DNA of 64,000 bases, taken from the NCBI GenBank assembly GCA_020073485.1, contig JAIQFB010000025.1:1-64000 (forward strand). The letters run 5' to 3'. Position 1 is the first letter of the stretch. Each line of letters begins with the position of its first letter. The notes below the pieces were generated by a model. The model worked only from the letters and a program-made list of their open reading frames with translations. It was not told where the DNA came from and searched no databases. This document shows positions 22,491 through 32,132 of the stretch, one piece after another. The position numbers and the translations under genes are program-made. The DNA comes from Terriglobia bacterium. GTDB taxonomy: Bacteria; Acidobacteriota; Terriglobia; Acidiferrales; UBA7541.

Positions 22491-24752
22491 ATGGGTGCCA
22501 GTATGCGCCAGACGTTTAAATTCCTCGTCGGGCTGGTAGTGAGCCTGGGTATTTTAACCTTGGCTACTTCCGCGGTCGTGCAAAGAACGACGCGGAGATG
22601 GTTTGAGGGTGAAGTGCGCCTGCGGGCGGAGCTTGTGGTGAGCGGAGCCCGCGAAACATTGGCCGCGCACTGGAATGATGCGGACCATAAGGACTTGGAT
22701 CGCACGCTGGCCGGAATAACGCGCGACCAGCGCATCATGGCCGCGGCAGGTTGCAATGCGGATTTGGCGTTGCTTACCAGCACTCCAAGTTTCCCGCCTA
22801 GTTTTTCCTGCACACAAACAGGGCCCCATGTGATGCCGCCTCTGAATACACCGGGGCAGCCCTGGTCGGTCTGGCACCAGTCGGCCTCGTTGCCGGGTGG
22901 GCCGGTGCTGGTCAGCTCCATTCCCATCGAAAATGAGGGCCGGACGCTCGGGTTTGTCATGCTGGTTCAGGACCTGAGTTTTGCGGAGTTGCGTGAAGCG
23001 CGAACGCAGCGCTTCGTCCTGATAGCCTTCGGGATTCTTGCCTTGGTGGCTTCGGCAGTTACCGTCCTGGTCGCGCGATTCACGTGGCGAGGTTGGCGAA
23101 GGGAAATCAATCGATTGGCCCGCGGCGAAGCGCCCCAGCGCCCCGAATTTCAGCCCATCGTGCGGGATGTTCGCGATCTGGTCGAACGGATCATGGTGGA
23201 GAGGGAAACGGAACTGGAAGGAGGCGCATGGACGCCGCAACGCCTGAAGCTGACGCTGACCCGGCACTTGCACGGCGAGAAAGTAGTGATCGTCGCGAAC
23301 CGCGAACCGTACATCCACGAGCGGCAAAGCGACGGGAGTATCACCATGCGGCACCCTGCCAGCGGACTGGTTACGGCGCTGGAGCCGGTGATGCAAGCCT
23401 GCTCGGGCGTATGGGTCGCGCACGGCAGCGGTTCCGCCGACCGGGACGTGACCGACCGGCGGGGGCACATTCCCGTTCCCCCTGGCGAAGAGTCGTATTT
23501 GTTGCGGCGGCTTTGGCTTTCCAGGGAAGAGGAACAAGGCTACTACTACGGGTTCTCGAACGAAGGACTCTGGCCGCTGTGCCACCTGGCCCACGCGCGG
23601 CCGATCTTTCGCACCGAAGACTGGCGCTACTACCTGGAAGTGAATCAGAGGTTCGCCGACGCGGCGTGCGAGGAAGTGGATTCCGAGGATCCGATCATTC
23701 TCATTCAGGACTACCATTTCGCATTGGCGCCCCGGATGATTCGAGAACGGCTGCCGCAAGCCACGGTGCTGATGTTCTGGCACATCCCGTGGCCCAACGC
23801 CGAGCGTTTTGGGATTTGTCCCTGGCGGAAGGAACTGCTGGAAGGGATGCTGGGAAACAGCATCGTCGGTTTCCACACCCAGTCGCACTGCAACAATTTC
23901 ATGGAGTGCGTGGACAGGTATCTGGAGTGCCGCGTCGACCGCGAGCAAAATGCCGTCATTCAGCATGGCCGGGCCACGCTGGTTCGGTCCTATCCCATCT
24001 CACTGGAATGGCCGGTGCGCTGGCTGAAGACCGTTCCATCTGCGGAAGAGTGCCGCGCGGGGGTGCTCGCGGAACTGGGACTGAAACCGGATGCCCTGAT
24101 CGGCGTGGGAGTAGACCGTCTGGACTACACGAAGGGAGTCGAGGAGCGGTTCCTCGCGGTGGAACGCCTGTTGGAAAGAAATCCCGAGTTGCGGGGGCGA
24201 TTCACGTTTGTGCAGCTCGCCGCCCCCAGCCGCACGCTGATCGAACGCTACCGCGAGTTGAACGATAGCATCGAACTGGTGACAGCGCGCATCAACGAGC
24301 GCTTCGGACAAGGATCGTACCAGCCCATCATCCTGCGAAAGGCCCATCATGAACCGCCGGACGTGTTCCGGTATTATCGCGCGGCGGATGTGTGCTACGT
24401 CTCCAGCCTGCACGACGGCATGAATCTGGTGGCGAAGGAATTTTTGGCGGCGCGGGAAGATGAGCGCGGGGTGCTGGTGCTGAGCCAGTTTACCGGGGCC
24501 GCCAGCGAACTGACCGAGGCCCTGATCGTCAATCCATACGACACCGACGAGGCCGCCGCGGCGCTGCTGACGGCGCTCAGTATGTCGCCAGAGGAACAGA
24601 GGGAGCGCATGCGCGCGATGCGCGCGTATCTTGCCGAATTCAATGTCTACCGCTGGGCCGGGCGGATGCTGGTGGACGCGGCTCGCCTGCGCCGCCGCGA
24701 GCGGCTGACCGGCCGCCTGACGAAGCAATGGCTGGGGGCGAATCCGGATTGA
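22491..24752 (+). CDS. otsA: Trehalose-6-phosphate synthase with N-terminal membrane sensor module
   Basis: 753 residues. The C-terminal 485 are a GT20 synthase making trehalose-6-phosphate from UDP-glucose and glucose-6-phosphate: [64 protein letters not shown] and [11 protein letters not shown]. The N-terminal 250 residues are extra. Transmembrane helix 1 is [21 protein letters not shown] probable periplasmic region of about 140 residues follows, then helix 2 ([20 protein letters not shown]) and a HAMP-like linker ([20 protein letters not shown]). This is the layout of a sensor-kinase input domain. The start at 22491 or the ATG at 22503 cannot be decided. Its stop overlaps the otsB start, so both enzymes are coupled. 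Confidence 0.92.
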   Translation: MGASMRQTFKFLVGLVVSLGILTLATSAVVQRTTRRWFEGEVRLRAELVVSGARETLAAHWNDADHKDLDRTLAGITRDQRIMAAAGCNADLALLTSTPSFPPSFSCTQTGPHVMPPLNTPGQPWSVWHQSASLPGGPVLVSSIPIENEGRTLGFVMLVQDLSFAELREARTQRFVLIAFGILALVASAVTVLVARFTWRGWRREINRLARGEAPQRPEFQPIVRDVRDLVERIMVERETELEGGAWTPQRLKLTLTRHLHGEKVVIVANREPYIHERQSDGSITMRHPASGLVTALEPVMQACSGVWVAHGSGSADRDVTDRRGHIPVPPGEESYLLRRLWLSREEEQGYYYGFSNEGLWPLCHLAHARPIFRTEDWRYYLEVNQRFADAACEEVDSEDPIILIQDYHFALAPRMIRERLPQATVLMFWHIPWPNAERFGICPWRKELLEGMLGNSIVGFHTQSHCNNFMECVDRYLECRVDREQNAVIQHGRATLVRSYPISLEWPVRWLKTVPSAEECRAGVLAELGLKPDALIGVGVDRLDYTKGVEERFLAVERLLERNPELRGRFTFVQLAAPSRTLIERYRELNDSIELVTARINERFGQGSYQPIILRKAHHEPPDVFRYYRAADVCYVSSLHDGMNLVAKEFLAAREDERGVLVLSQFTGAASELTEALIVNPYDTDEAAAALLTALSMSPEEQRERMRAMRAYLAEFNVYRWAGRMLVDAARLRRRERLTGRLTKQWLGANPD

Positions 24753-25498
24753 TGCGGCCCATTTTTTCCACCCGAAATTTCCCGCTTTTGCGGAAGTTTG
24801 CATCGGCGAACGTGCTCGCGGCATTTGATTTTGACGGGACGCTGGCGCCCATCGTTCCCCGGCCGGAGGATGCCGCGCTGCGTCCCGGGACTCAACGCTT
24901 GATGAATGAACTGGCGTCCCTGTGTTCCTGCATCGTGGTGACGGGCCGCGGGCGGGAGGACATGCGGCGGAAGCTTCATGGAATCCCCCTGAAGGAAATC
25001 ATTGGAAACCACGGAATCGAGCCCTGGCATGCGTCTGCTGAGATGGTGCTCGCGGTGAAACACTGGCTGCCGATTTTGACGCAGGGTCTGGGCGAGTTTC
25101 CCGGCGTCCTGGTCGAGGACAAACGTTTCTCCATCACCGTCCACTATAGAAACGCGCGCGACAAAAGAACGGCGCGCAAGGCCGTCCTGGACATCGCGCG
25201 GACTCTCCCCGGTGCAAAGCGCGTGGGCGGCAAGCAGGTGGTCAATATCCTCACCGAGACAGCGCCGGGAAAGGGCCTGGCCGTGCAACGCGCGCGGATG
25301 AAATTGCATTGCGACAAGGTTATTTATGTCGGCGACGAAAAAACAGACGAGGATGTGTTCGCTCTGGCCCGGGGCGGGCAATTCCTGACCATTCGGGTGG
25401 GGCCATCCAAAACGTCCGCCGCGCAATTTTATATTCGCGACCAACGGGAAATCGACCGGCTGCTGAGGACTTTGATCGAGATGCGGGCAGGCCATTGA
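24752..25498 (+). CDS. otsB: Trehalose-6-phosphate phosphatase
   Basis: 248 residues of HAD phosphatase that removes phosphate from trehalose-6-phosphate. Visible motifs are FDFDGTLAPIVPRPEDA (nucleophile), VVTGRGREDMRRKL (motif II), IIGNHGIEPW, NILTETAPGKGLAVQ (motif III lysine) and YVGDEKTDEDVFALA (motif IV). The start at 24752 is preferred because the ATG overlaps the otsA stop (TGATG). An in-frame ATG at 24728 would extend it into otsA. Together with otsA it forms a complete osmoprotectant pathway. Confidence 0.94.
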   Translation: MRPIFSTRNFPLLRKFASANVLAAFDFDGTLAPIVPRPEDAALRPGTQRLMNELASLCSCIVVTGRGREDMRRKLHGIPLKEIIGNHGIEPWHASAEMVLAVKHWLPILTQGLGEFPGVLVEDKRFSITVHYRNARDKRTARKAVLDIARTLPGAKRVGGKQVVNILTETAPGKGLAVQRARMKLHCDKVIYVGDEKTDEDVFALARGGQFLTIRVGPSKTSAAQFYIRDQREIDRLLRTLIEMRAGH

Positions 25499-25524
25499 GA
25501 CTTCCAATCATGGAGGATTTCCGG

Positions 25525-25909
25525 TCAGACGCGGCCCTTGCCCGAATCGTCCAAGGCCATGAAGTCCGCGAGAAAGGGATGGAAGAACGTTTGCTCGCGC
25601 AGGTATTCGGAATCGAAGCGAATGACTCAGGATGCCAGGGGCGCTGCTCAAGGGCGTCTTTCCGCGCCGGTACGTTTCACACACGCTGAGGAAATGCCTT
25701 TTCTCGCGGGCCGATAATTCTTTCTTGAAATAACCGAGAGCGTGCATAGGGACGTTGATGGGGGAGGCGTGCCTGGGAGGTTTGTGAAACGCCCCCCGAA
25801 AAGATTTTCCATACAGATCCAGAACATACACGATCCGTTTCCCGTCTCCATTCGCGACAATTCTGCCGAGTTCCCGCCGGCAACGGTGCGATGCGATTGG
25901 AGTCATGGT
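25525..25909 (-). pseudogene. DUF1722 (YbgA-like) gene remnant with frameshift
   Basis: The minus strand reads YRRELGR-type sequence RRELGRIVANGDGKR, then DLYGKSFRGAFHKPPRHA, INVPMHALGYFKKELSAREK and YRRGKTPLS, all matching DUF1722. At about 25620 a one-base shift is needed to continue with RFDSEYLREQTFFHPFLADF, the expected family C-terminus, ending at TGA 25525-25527. Upstream of about 25909 the N-terminal part of the domain is missing. DUF1722 proteins often pair with DUF523, which is not seen here. The gene is therefore decayed, or a sequencing indel is present. Confidence 0.75.
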
Positions 25910-26007
25910 GCCGTGAGGTGCGGTTCGCCAACCCGTTCTATTTCCCGCTTCTGATGCCCTGCTTGTTTGCATCCTCAATCTACAGATCTGATCGGGATTC
26001 TGCTATT

Positions 26008-26021
26008 GTGATCTCAATCAC
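26008..26021. promoter_or_regulatory. CRP/FNR-like palindrome, site 1
   Basis: GTGATCTCAATCAC preceded by TT: half sites GTGAT and ATCAC around four bases, the spacing used by CRP/FNR-family regulators. It lies about 100 bp upstream of the homologous part of the DUF1722 remnant (minus strand) and 195 bp upstream of the EEP gene. The same 14 bases recur at 27445-27458. Confidence 0.6.
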
Positions 26022-26215
26022 TGAATGTCCATTACCAAGCCCATAACATAATTTCATTAGAAAAAGACGATGATGGCAGGGGCGGAGGTTCAGTTGATTT
26101 CCACTCTTTTCAAGCGCGCACATTTTCTCCGGGTCGTGGGCTCCTGGGCATCTCGTCCCCAGAGTGACAGACCCTCCCAATGCATTGATTGAAGCGGGGC
26201 GCTCGGTCCGCCCCA

Positions 26216-27313
26216 ATGATGCAGCATATGCAATGCCCAATAATTCGTAGCAGTGCCGTTGCCAAGCTTGCAAAGGGTCTCGCCAAACTGGCCATTTTGC
26301 TGTTGATTGCATGTGTGGTTTTCGTTGTGGCGTTGGCACTGGCTCATCGAAAGCCTCCACCAACATTGGCTCTCGCGATTGAGCGTGACGGCAGGACCGG
26401 CAAGTGGCCCAATCAATTGAATGTGCTGACGTGGAACCTCGGATATGCCGGTACAGGAGAAGAAGCCGACTTCTTTTTGAATGGCGGCCACGATGTTATT
26501 GCAAAGAATAAAGCAACTGTGCTCAGGCATCTTACGAATATCTCAAAGACACTTCGGGAAAATCCAGAGGATGTCTATTTCTTGCAGGAAGTTGACCTGC
26601 AGTCCCGGAGGACATACCAGATCAATGAACTTGCATTCCTCGCCGGTAGCTTGTGGGAATTTGCATACTCCTTCGCATTCAACCACGACGTGTGGTTTGT
26701 TCCTTACCCATTCACGCGACCGATGGGCCGAGTTCGATCAGGCCTTGTGACTCTTGGCTCGTATCGGCCTTCCGAAGCAACCAGAGTGCAGCTTCCCGGC
26801 TCCTTCATCTGGCCGATTTCCGCTTTTGGACTCGATCGTTGCCTGCTTGTTTGGAGGCTTCCCCGAGAGGACGGCAAAGAATGGGTGTTAATCAACCTGC
26901 ATCTTTCCGCTTGGGATCCCAAAGGTAATATTCGCGAGCAGGAACTGACCTTCATCAACGATTTCGCGTCCAGAGAATACAATCTGGGCAACTTCGTCGT
27001 AATTGGAGGTGACTGGAATTCAGTCCTTCCCGGCGTGAGGCTAGATCAGTTTCCATCGCAGGATAAACCCAGCCGCTACGTGAAGACGTTGTCTCAAACA
27101 GTGTTTCCAAAGGAATGGCATTGGGGCATAGAAACTTCGCACCCAAGCGATCGCCAAATCAATACTCCCTACGTTCCTGGCAAAACGTACCTCACGATCA
27201 TTGATGGCTTTCTCGTCAGCCCGAATGTTCGAATTGAATCCACCCGAGTACTTGCGCTCGATTTTAAGGATTCCGACCACGAGCCGGTAACGATATCCCT
27301 GGCTGCTCCTTAA
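26216..27313 (+). CDS. Membrane-anchored endonuclease/exonuclease/phosphatase-family protein
   Basis: 365 residues from ATG 26216 (ATG 26219 and a TTG at 26189 are also in frame; no good Shine-Dalgarno decides). One transmembrane helix (LAILLLIACVVFVVALALAH) anchors it, with the enzyme domain presumably outside. EEP motifs: LNVLTWNLGYAGTG (metal-binding Asn), YFLQEVDLQSRR (Glu), WVLINLHLSAWD (His), VVIGGDWNSVLPG (GDWN) and DSDHEPVTI (SDHxP). All catalytic residues are present, so a divalent-metal phosphodiesterase is likely, but nucleic acid, phospholipid and sugar phosphates are all possible substrates. It stands between the two CRP/FNR-like palindromes. Confidence 0.85.
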   Translation: MMQHMQCPIIRSSAVAKLAKGLAKLAILLLIACVVFVVALALAHRKPPPTLALAIERDGRTGKWPNQLNVLTWNLGYAGTGEEADFFLNGGHDVIAKNKATVLRHLTNISKTLRENPEDVYFLQEVDLQSRRTYQINELAFLAGSLWEFAYSFAFNHDVWFVPYPFTRPMGRVRSGLVTLGSYRPSEATRVQLPGSFIWPISAFGLDRCLLVWRLPREDGKEWVLINLHLSAWDPKGNIREQELTFINDFASREYNLGNFVVIGGDWNSVLPGVRLDQFPSQDKPSRYVKTLSQTVFPKEWHWGIETSHPSDRQINTPYVPGKTYLTIIDGFLVSPNVRIESTRVLALDFKDSDHEPVTISLAAP

Positions 27314-27444
27314 ATACCCCTGACCCAGGCACCCGGATCAATACGTCCAGACTCTGCTTCGTATATCCCGTAATTTCATCCGATTAGACATTCATCGAGA
27401 CTGTTGACGTCTTGACGCTCGGCTAACGTCGCGCACCAACACTG

Positions 27445-27458
27445 GTGATCTCAATCAC
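27445..27458. promoter_or_regulatory. CRP/FNR-like palindrome, site 2
   Basis: Identical to the 14-bp site at 26008-26021 and followed by AG (TCACAG). It lies 64 bp upstream of the CoA-dehydratase activase start, within promoter range. The regulator is not in the window. Confidence 0.65.
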
Positions 27459-27521
27459 AGCTGTCCAACCAGCATAAGACTAAAAACTAAGTTACCAGGG
27501 GATATTAGACAGGAGCGCTTC

Positions 27522-30500
27522 ATGCCTGCCAGGGTAGGCTTGGATGTGGGAAGCGTCAGCGTGAAGCTGGCTGCGATCCTGGGCCCGGAGGAGACGCAAG
27601 CGTTCCGCAAGCCTCTTGCGGAGACCGCGGCATTTCATCTTGTCTCGGAGCCAAAAAATAAATCAAGCACTAGTGGTCTGGGCTCGATCGTGGTGTCGGA
27701 ATGCCGACGTTCGCTGGGGAATCCATCCCAGGCAGCGCTGGATCTGCTCCGTGAATTTCAAGAGTTATTGCCGGATTCCTGGCAATTTGTGCTCAGCGTC
27801 ACGGGCTCCGGGGGCCATCACGTCGCTGAAGCGCTGAACTTACCATCCGAAAACGAATTCAAGGCCATCGCACGGGGCGTGTCGGCGCTCTATCCGCAAA
27901 TTCGAACTGTTTTGGAGATGGGCGGCGAGAACTCCAAGTACATTTTACTGGGTGGATCCCGGAACCGCGAAGGCGGCGATTGCACCGACCCGGGAAACAG
28001 CTCGGCAGGAATCCTGGACTACTCCATGAGCAGCCAGTGCGCTGCGGGCACCGGATCGTTCATCGATCAGCAGGCGTCACGCCTGCAATACCGCGTGGAA
28101 GACATCGGCGCAGTCGTCTTGAAAGCAAACTCTACGGCCCGCATCGCCGGGCGTTGTTCGGTGTTTGCCAAATCCGACATGATCCACGCGCAGCAGAAGG
28201 GTTACAGCACTGCGGAAGTGCTGAAAGGTTTGTGTGAGGCGGTCTCACGGAATTTCAAGAGCAACATTGTCAAGGGCCGCAAGGTAATTGCTCCGATTGC
28301 GTTCATCGGAGGCGTCTCGCAGAACTCCGGAGTTGTCCGCGGTTTGGCTGATGCTTTCCACCTTGCACCTGAAGACATAATCGTTCCTGAACTCTATGCA
28401 TGGCTGGGAGCCATCGGCGCGGCGCTTCTTGCGGCCCCCGCTCAAGGCAGGCCACTTCGAATTGAAGCAAATTATTCCGCGCAAAAACATTCTTCCGCTT
28501 CAATATCTCATTGCGAACCTCTCTCACTTCAAAACGTCTTGTTGCTGCGCGACCATCCGGCGGTTTCGAGAACAGAGCCAATGCCGGAAACGGGCAGTGA
28601 GGCAATCCCCACATATCTGGGAATTGATATCGGCTCGGTCAGCACCAATCTGGCATTGCTTGATGAGTCCGGCCGGCTACTTCATGGAATTTATCTGCGC
28701 ACTGCCGGGCGCCCGATCGAAGTCGTCAACCAAGGGCTTCAAGAAATCGAAAAGCTCTTTGGCACACGCGTGCGGATTTGCGGAGTAGGAACGACGGGTT
28801 CCGGACGCGAACTCATCGGCGAACTGGTGGGCGCCGATACCGTCAACGACGAGATTACGGCGCATAAGACCGGAGCGATGTACGTCCATGACCGGATCGT
28901 GCGCCATTTGGATGGCCAAGAGAAAAATACAGCGTCGGTGGACACTATCTTCGAAATTGGCGGCCAGGACGCAAAATATATCTCGATCGACCGCGGAGTG
29001 GTGGTTGATTTCGCCATGAACGAAGCGTGTGCCGCTGGGACTGGCTCGTTTCTCGAGGAGCAGGCTGAACGGCTCGGCGTCCAAATCAAGGATGAATTCG
29101 CGCGGCTTGCCTTATCGTCCAGAGCGCCTGCACGCCTCGGTGAACGCTGCACCGTTTTCATGGAGCGCGACGTAAACGCGGCCATGCAACAGGGTGCCGG
29201 GATTCCAGACCTCGCCGCGGGGCTGGCCTATTCAGTCGCTCTGAATTACCTCAACCGGGTCGTACGCGGCCGAAAAATCGGCGACGTCATCTATTTTCAA
29301 GGCGGCACCGCGTACAACGACGCCGTGGCTGCCGCGTTCTCGCAGATCCTTGGCAAGCGCATCATCGTGCCCCCGCACAATGGCATCATCGGTGCGATTG
29401 GCATGGCCTTGATCGCGCAGGAAGTCGCTGGAGAAAAGGGACGAATAGGCGCCGCCCAAGAAGCCGGAAGTACCGCCGGCATAATTTCCATTTCGCTCCC
29501 TGTTAGCACGTTCCGCGGCTTCGATTTGAATCAGACGCACTTTGAAACTCGCGAGTTCGTCTGCAGAGCTTGCTCAAATTATTGCGACATGAAGGAAATT
29601 ACCGTCGCGGGTGAGAAGACATATTGGGGTGATAAGTGCTCGGATAAATTCCGCAAGAGAATTCGCACGGGCCGGAGACCCGTCATCGAGGACCTACTCG
29701 CTTTTCGCGATCGGGCTCTCTTTGCAAACACTCGGGATTCACTCGCGTTTCCCGAATCGGGGCCCGGGCCGCTCAGGCAGCGAGTTGGCATTCCGCGAGC
29801 GATGTTCTTTTTCGATCGATTCCCGTTCTGGCGAACTTACCTGCAGGAAATCGGCTTCGACGTGCTGGTTTCTCCGGCGGGCGATAGTCACATCGCCGCG
29901 CAGGGCGCGGAGATCAGCGTGGCTGAACCTTGCTTCCCTGTTCAGATTGCGCATGGCCACGTCAAGACCTTGCTCAGCGGAACTCCCGAATGCCCTCCCG
30001 TCGACTTTGTCCTGCTGCCCAACGTCATGGACATGGAGGCGCCACGTTCATCCATCGCTTCGCAGCTTTGCCCGTGGAATCAGACGTTGCCGTTCGTTGT
30101 GCGGTCCGCTCCTGCTTTCGAAGAGCAAGCCGGGAAGATTCTCTGCCCAACGATTTACTTCCGGCTCGGCCACGGCCACGTCAAGAGCCAGCTGCACAAT
30201 TATTTCTCGCGCTTCGGTGTGACTCGCCGCGCCAGCGATATTGCCGTTGATCTCGCCTTCGCTGCACAGGCCCGCTTTTCAGATCAGCTTCTTACGGCAG
30301 GGCGTGAAGCTTTTGCCGTGCTCGAAAAGACAGGCGAGCCGGCCATTCTTCTGGTCGGCCGCCCCTACAACATCTATGACCGGAGCAGCAATTGCGACGT
30401 TCCCCGCAAGTTGCGCGATCTTTATGGCGTCAATGTTCTTCCGCTCGATTTTCTGCCGCTCGATGAGGCGGGAATCGACGATCTGCACCCCAATATGTTC

Positions 30501-30764
30501 TGGAATTCGGGCCGCCGCATTCTTGCCGCCGGGCGTTTTGCGAGGAATCACCCGAACCTGCACATCATCTACATCAGCAACTTCAAATGCGGCCCCGATT
30601 CCTTCATCAAACATTTCCTTCGGGACGTTGCGCTTTCGCCCTTCCTGATTCTTCAGTTCGATGGTCATGGCAATGACGCCGGCTATCTCACCCGGTGCGA
30701 GGCATATCTCGACAGCAAAGGAATACTGCGATGCTCTTCCAACGGCACAGTCCAAGTCGCCTAG
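27522..30764 (+). CDS. BadF/HgdC-type acyl-CoA dehydratase activase, tandem ASKHA domains plus DUF2229
   Basis: 1080 residues. Two ASKHA ATPase domains lie in tandem: residues about 1-305 (VGLDVGSVSVKLAAIL, MSSQCAAGTGSFIDQQ) and 365-655 (YLGIDIGSVSTNLALL, IFEIGGQDAKYISIDRG, MNEACAAGTGSFLEEQ). The cysteines in the two CAAGTG motifs hold the 4Fe-4S cluster in dimeric activases. Then come a cysteine cluster (FVCRACSNYCDMKEI, YWGDKC) and a DUF2229 region (GIPRAMFFFDRFPFWRTYL, SVAEPCFPVQIAHGH, FKCGPDSF). Such proteins use ATP to inject an electron into a dehydratase of the 2-hydroxyacyl-CoA type; this large form has no known substrate. The start has AGGAGCGC upstream. The next gene overlaps its end and carries the rest of the usual polypeptide. 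Confidence 0.9.
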   Translation: MPARVGLDVGSVSVKLAAILGPEETQAFRKPLAETAAFHLVSEPKNKSSTSGLGSIVVSECRRSLGNPSQAALDLLREFQELLPDSWQFVLSVTGSGGHHVAEALNLPSENEFKAIARGVSALYPQIRTVLEMGGENSKYILLGGSRNREGGDCTDPGNSSAGILDYSMSSQCAAGTGSFIDQQASRLQYRVEDIGAVVLKANSTARIAGRCSVFAKSDMIHAQQKGYSTAEVLKGLCEAVSRNFKSNIVKGRKVIAPIAFIGGVSQNSGVVRGLADAFHLAPEDIIVPELYAWLGAIGAALLAAPAQGRPLRIEANYSAQKHSSASISHCEPLSLQNVLLLRDHPAVSRTEPMPETGSEAIPTYLGIDIGSVSTNLALLDESGRLLHGIYLRTAGRPIEVVNQGLQEIEKLFGTRVRICGVGTTGSGRELIGELVGADTVNDEITAHKTGAMYVHDRIVRHLDGQEKNTASVDTIFEIGGQDAKYISIDRGVVVDFAMNEACAAGTGSFLEEQAERLGVQIKDEFARLALSSRAPARLGERCTVFMERDVNAAMQQGAGIPDLAAGLAYSVALNYLNRVVRGRKIGDVIYFQGGTAYNDAVAAAFSQILGKRIIVPPHNGIIGAIGMALIAQEVAGEKGRIGAAQEAGSTAGIISISLPVSTFRGFDLNQTHFETREFVCRACSNYCDMKEITVAGEKTYWGDKCSDKFRKRIRTGRRPVIEDLLAFRDRALFANTRDSLAFPESGPGPLRQRVGIPRAMFFFDRFPFWRTYLQEIGFDVLVSPAGDSHIAAQGAEISVAEPCFPVQIAHGHVKTLLSGTPECPPVDFVLLPNVMDMEAPRSSIASQLCPWNQTLPFVVRSAPAFEEQAGKILCPTIYFRLGHGHVKSQLHNYFSRFGVTRRASDIAVDLAFAAQARFSDQLLTAGREAFAVLEKTGEPAILLVGRPYNIYDRSSNCDVPRKLRDLYGVNVLPLDFLPLDEAGIDDLHPNMFWNSGRRILAAGRFARNHPNLHIIYISNFKCGPDSFIKHFLRDVALSPFLILQFDGHGNDAGYLTRCEAYLDSKGILRCSSNGTVQVA

Positions 30765-32119
30765 CGCCACCACCAGCACTCGCCGGCAAGACGCTTTGGG
30801 TGCCGCGCCTTCAGGAAGGAAGCAGCCGCCTGTTTGCAGCAGTGTTCCGGTCCATTGGGATTGACGCGAAGGTTTTGCCGCCCTCCGACGAAAAAACGCG
30901 TGAACTCGGAGCGCGCCATAGTTGCGGCGACGAGTGCTACCCACTCAAGCTGGCGCTCGGGGATTGCCTCAAGGTTTTGAACCAGCCAGGCAACGACCAG
31001 TCGAACACCGCGTTTCTCGTCGCGACTGGGCACGGACCATGCCGATTCGGCCAGTACGCGCCTTACTTCGAGTCCATTTTTCGATCATTGGGCTATTCCG
31101 ATTTCACGATGATTTCGCCCTCTTTTGAAAATGGATACGCCGACTACGGCGAATCGTCCTCTGCATTTGTACGCAGTGCCTGGCGGGCTGTTGTCTCCGC
31201 GGATATCCTGCTCAAGCTTCTCCTGCGCACGCGGCCCTATGAGATCACACCCGGCAGCGCTGACTTGCTTTACGACGAGTCACTGACCGACCTTTCCCGA
31301 ATCTTGGAAATACGCCACCCGAACTACTCGCAACAGATGGAAGAGCTTCAAGCAGGCCTGCTGCGAGCGCGGGCGCGCTTTCGCGGTTTGCCACTGTGTA
31401 ACGACCGCGATCGCCCTCTGATCGGCATCGTCGGCGAGATTTATTGCCGTCTGAATGTCTTCAGCAATGAGGAACTCATCCGCCGGCTGGAAGCTGCAGG
31501 GGCGGAAGTGTGGATGAACGATATCTCCGAATGGGTGTGGTACACGAATGACGACGAAAGCCGGCAATACGCGCGTCGCGGAAAGTCTTACTCGGTTTCC
31601 GCTCTTGGATCAAAACTCCGGAATGTTTTTCAGAAGAAGGACGAACACGCATTAGTGTCACTCTTCCGGGAGGATTTTGCGGGCCGTGAGGAACCTGAAG
31701 AGTTCGGCGACATTCTCCGGAATGCCGAACCTTACCTGCCAGCCGAAGGTGCGTCAGGGGAGATGGTCGTCAACGTCGGCAAGGCCGTGTACTTCGCGCG
31801 GAAGGGATTGGATGGCGTCATCGACATCAGTCCATTCACATGCATGAACGGCATCATCTGCGAAGCCATCTACCCGCGCGTCAGCTGCGACAACGGGGGT
31901 ATCCCAATTCGGAATTTCTACTTCGACGGAACTCAGTCCGACTTGGAGCGCGACGTAGGTATCTTCCTTGAACTCGCCCGAAACTATCGCGGTTGCAAGA
32001 CCTGGGGTAGCCCCCGTACGGCTCTTGGCACTGCGAGACCCTTCCTCAAAAATTCTAAGGGGCAGCTAATCGCCAATGTTGCGCGGCTGAAGTCTTCTGG
32101 TAGCCGCTCCCAAATGTAA
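30731..32119 (+). CDS. HgdB-like/DUF2229-family protein, partner of the activase
   Basis: 462 residues from ATG 30731, which overlaps the preceding gene by 34 bp in another frame; upstream in-frame codons are unlikely. Cysteine motifs suited to an Fe-S cluster are ARHSCGDECYPLKLALGD, TGHGPCRFGQYAPYFES and DISPFTCMNGIICEAIYPR. In many genomes this part is fused to the ASKHA-DUF2229 protein as one polypeptide of about 1400 residues; here it is separate and translationally coupled. It should be the dehydratase-like or electron-accepting half of the complex. Confidence 0.88.
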   Translation: MLFQRHSPSRLAPPPALAGKTLWVPRLQEGSSRLFAAVFRSIGIDAKVLPPSDEKTRELGARHSCGDECYPLKLALGDCLKVLNQPGNDQSNTAFLVATGHGPCRFGQYAPYFESIFRSLGYSDFTMISPSFENGYADYGESSSAFVRSAWRAVVSADILLKLLLRTRPYEITPGSADLLYDESLTDLSRILEIRHPNYSQQMEELQAGLLRARARFRGLPLCNDRDRPLIGIVGEIYCRLNVFSNEELIRRLEAAGAEVWMNDISEWVWYTNDDESRQYARRGKSYSVSALGSKLRNVFQKKDEHALVSLFREDFAGREEPEEFGDILRNAEPYLPAEGASGEMVVNVGKAVYFARKGLDGVIDISPFTCMNGIICEAIYPRVSCDNGGIPIRNFYFDGTQSDLERDVGIFLELARNYRGCKTWGSPRTALGTARPFLKNSKGQLIANVARLKSSGSRSQM

Positions 32120-32132
32120 GCGGCGAACCTTC

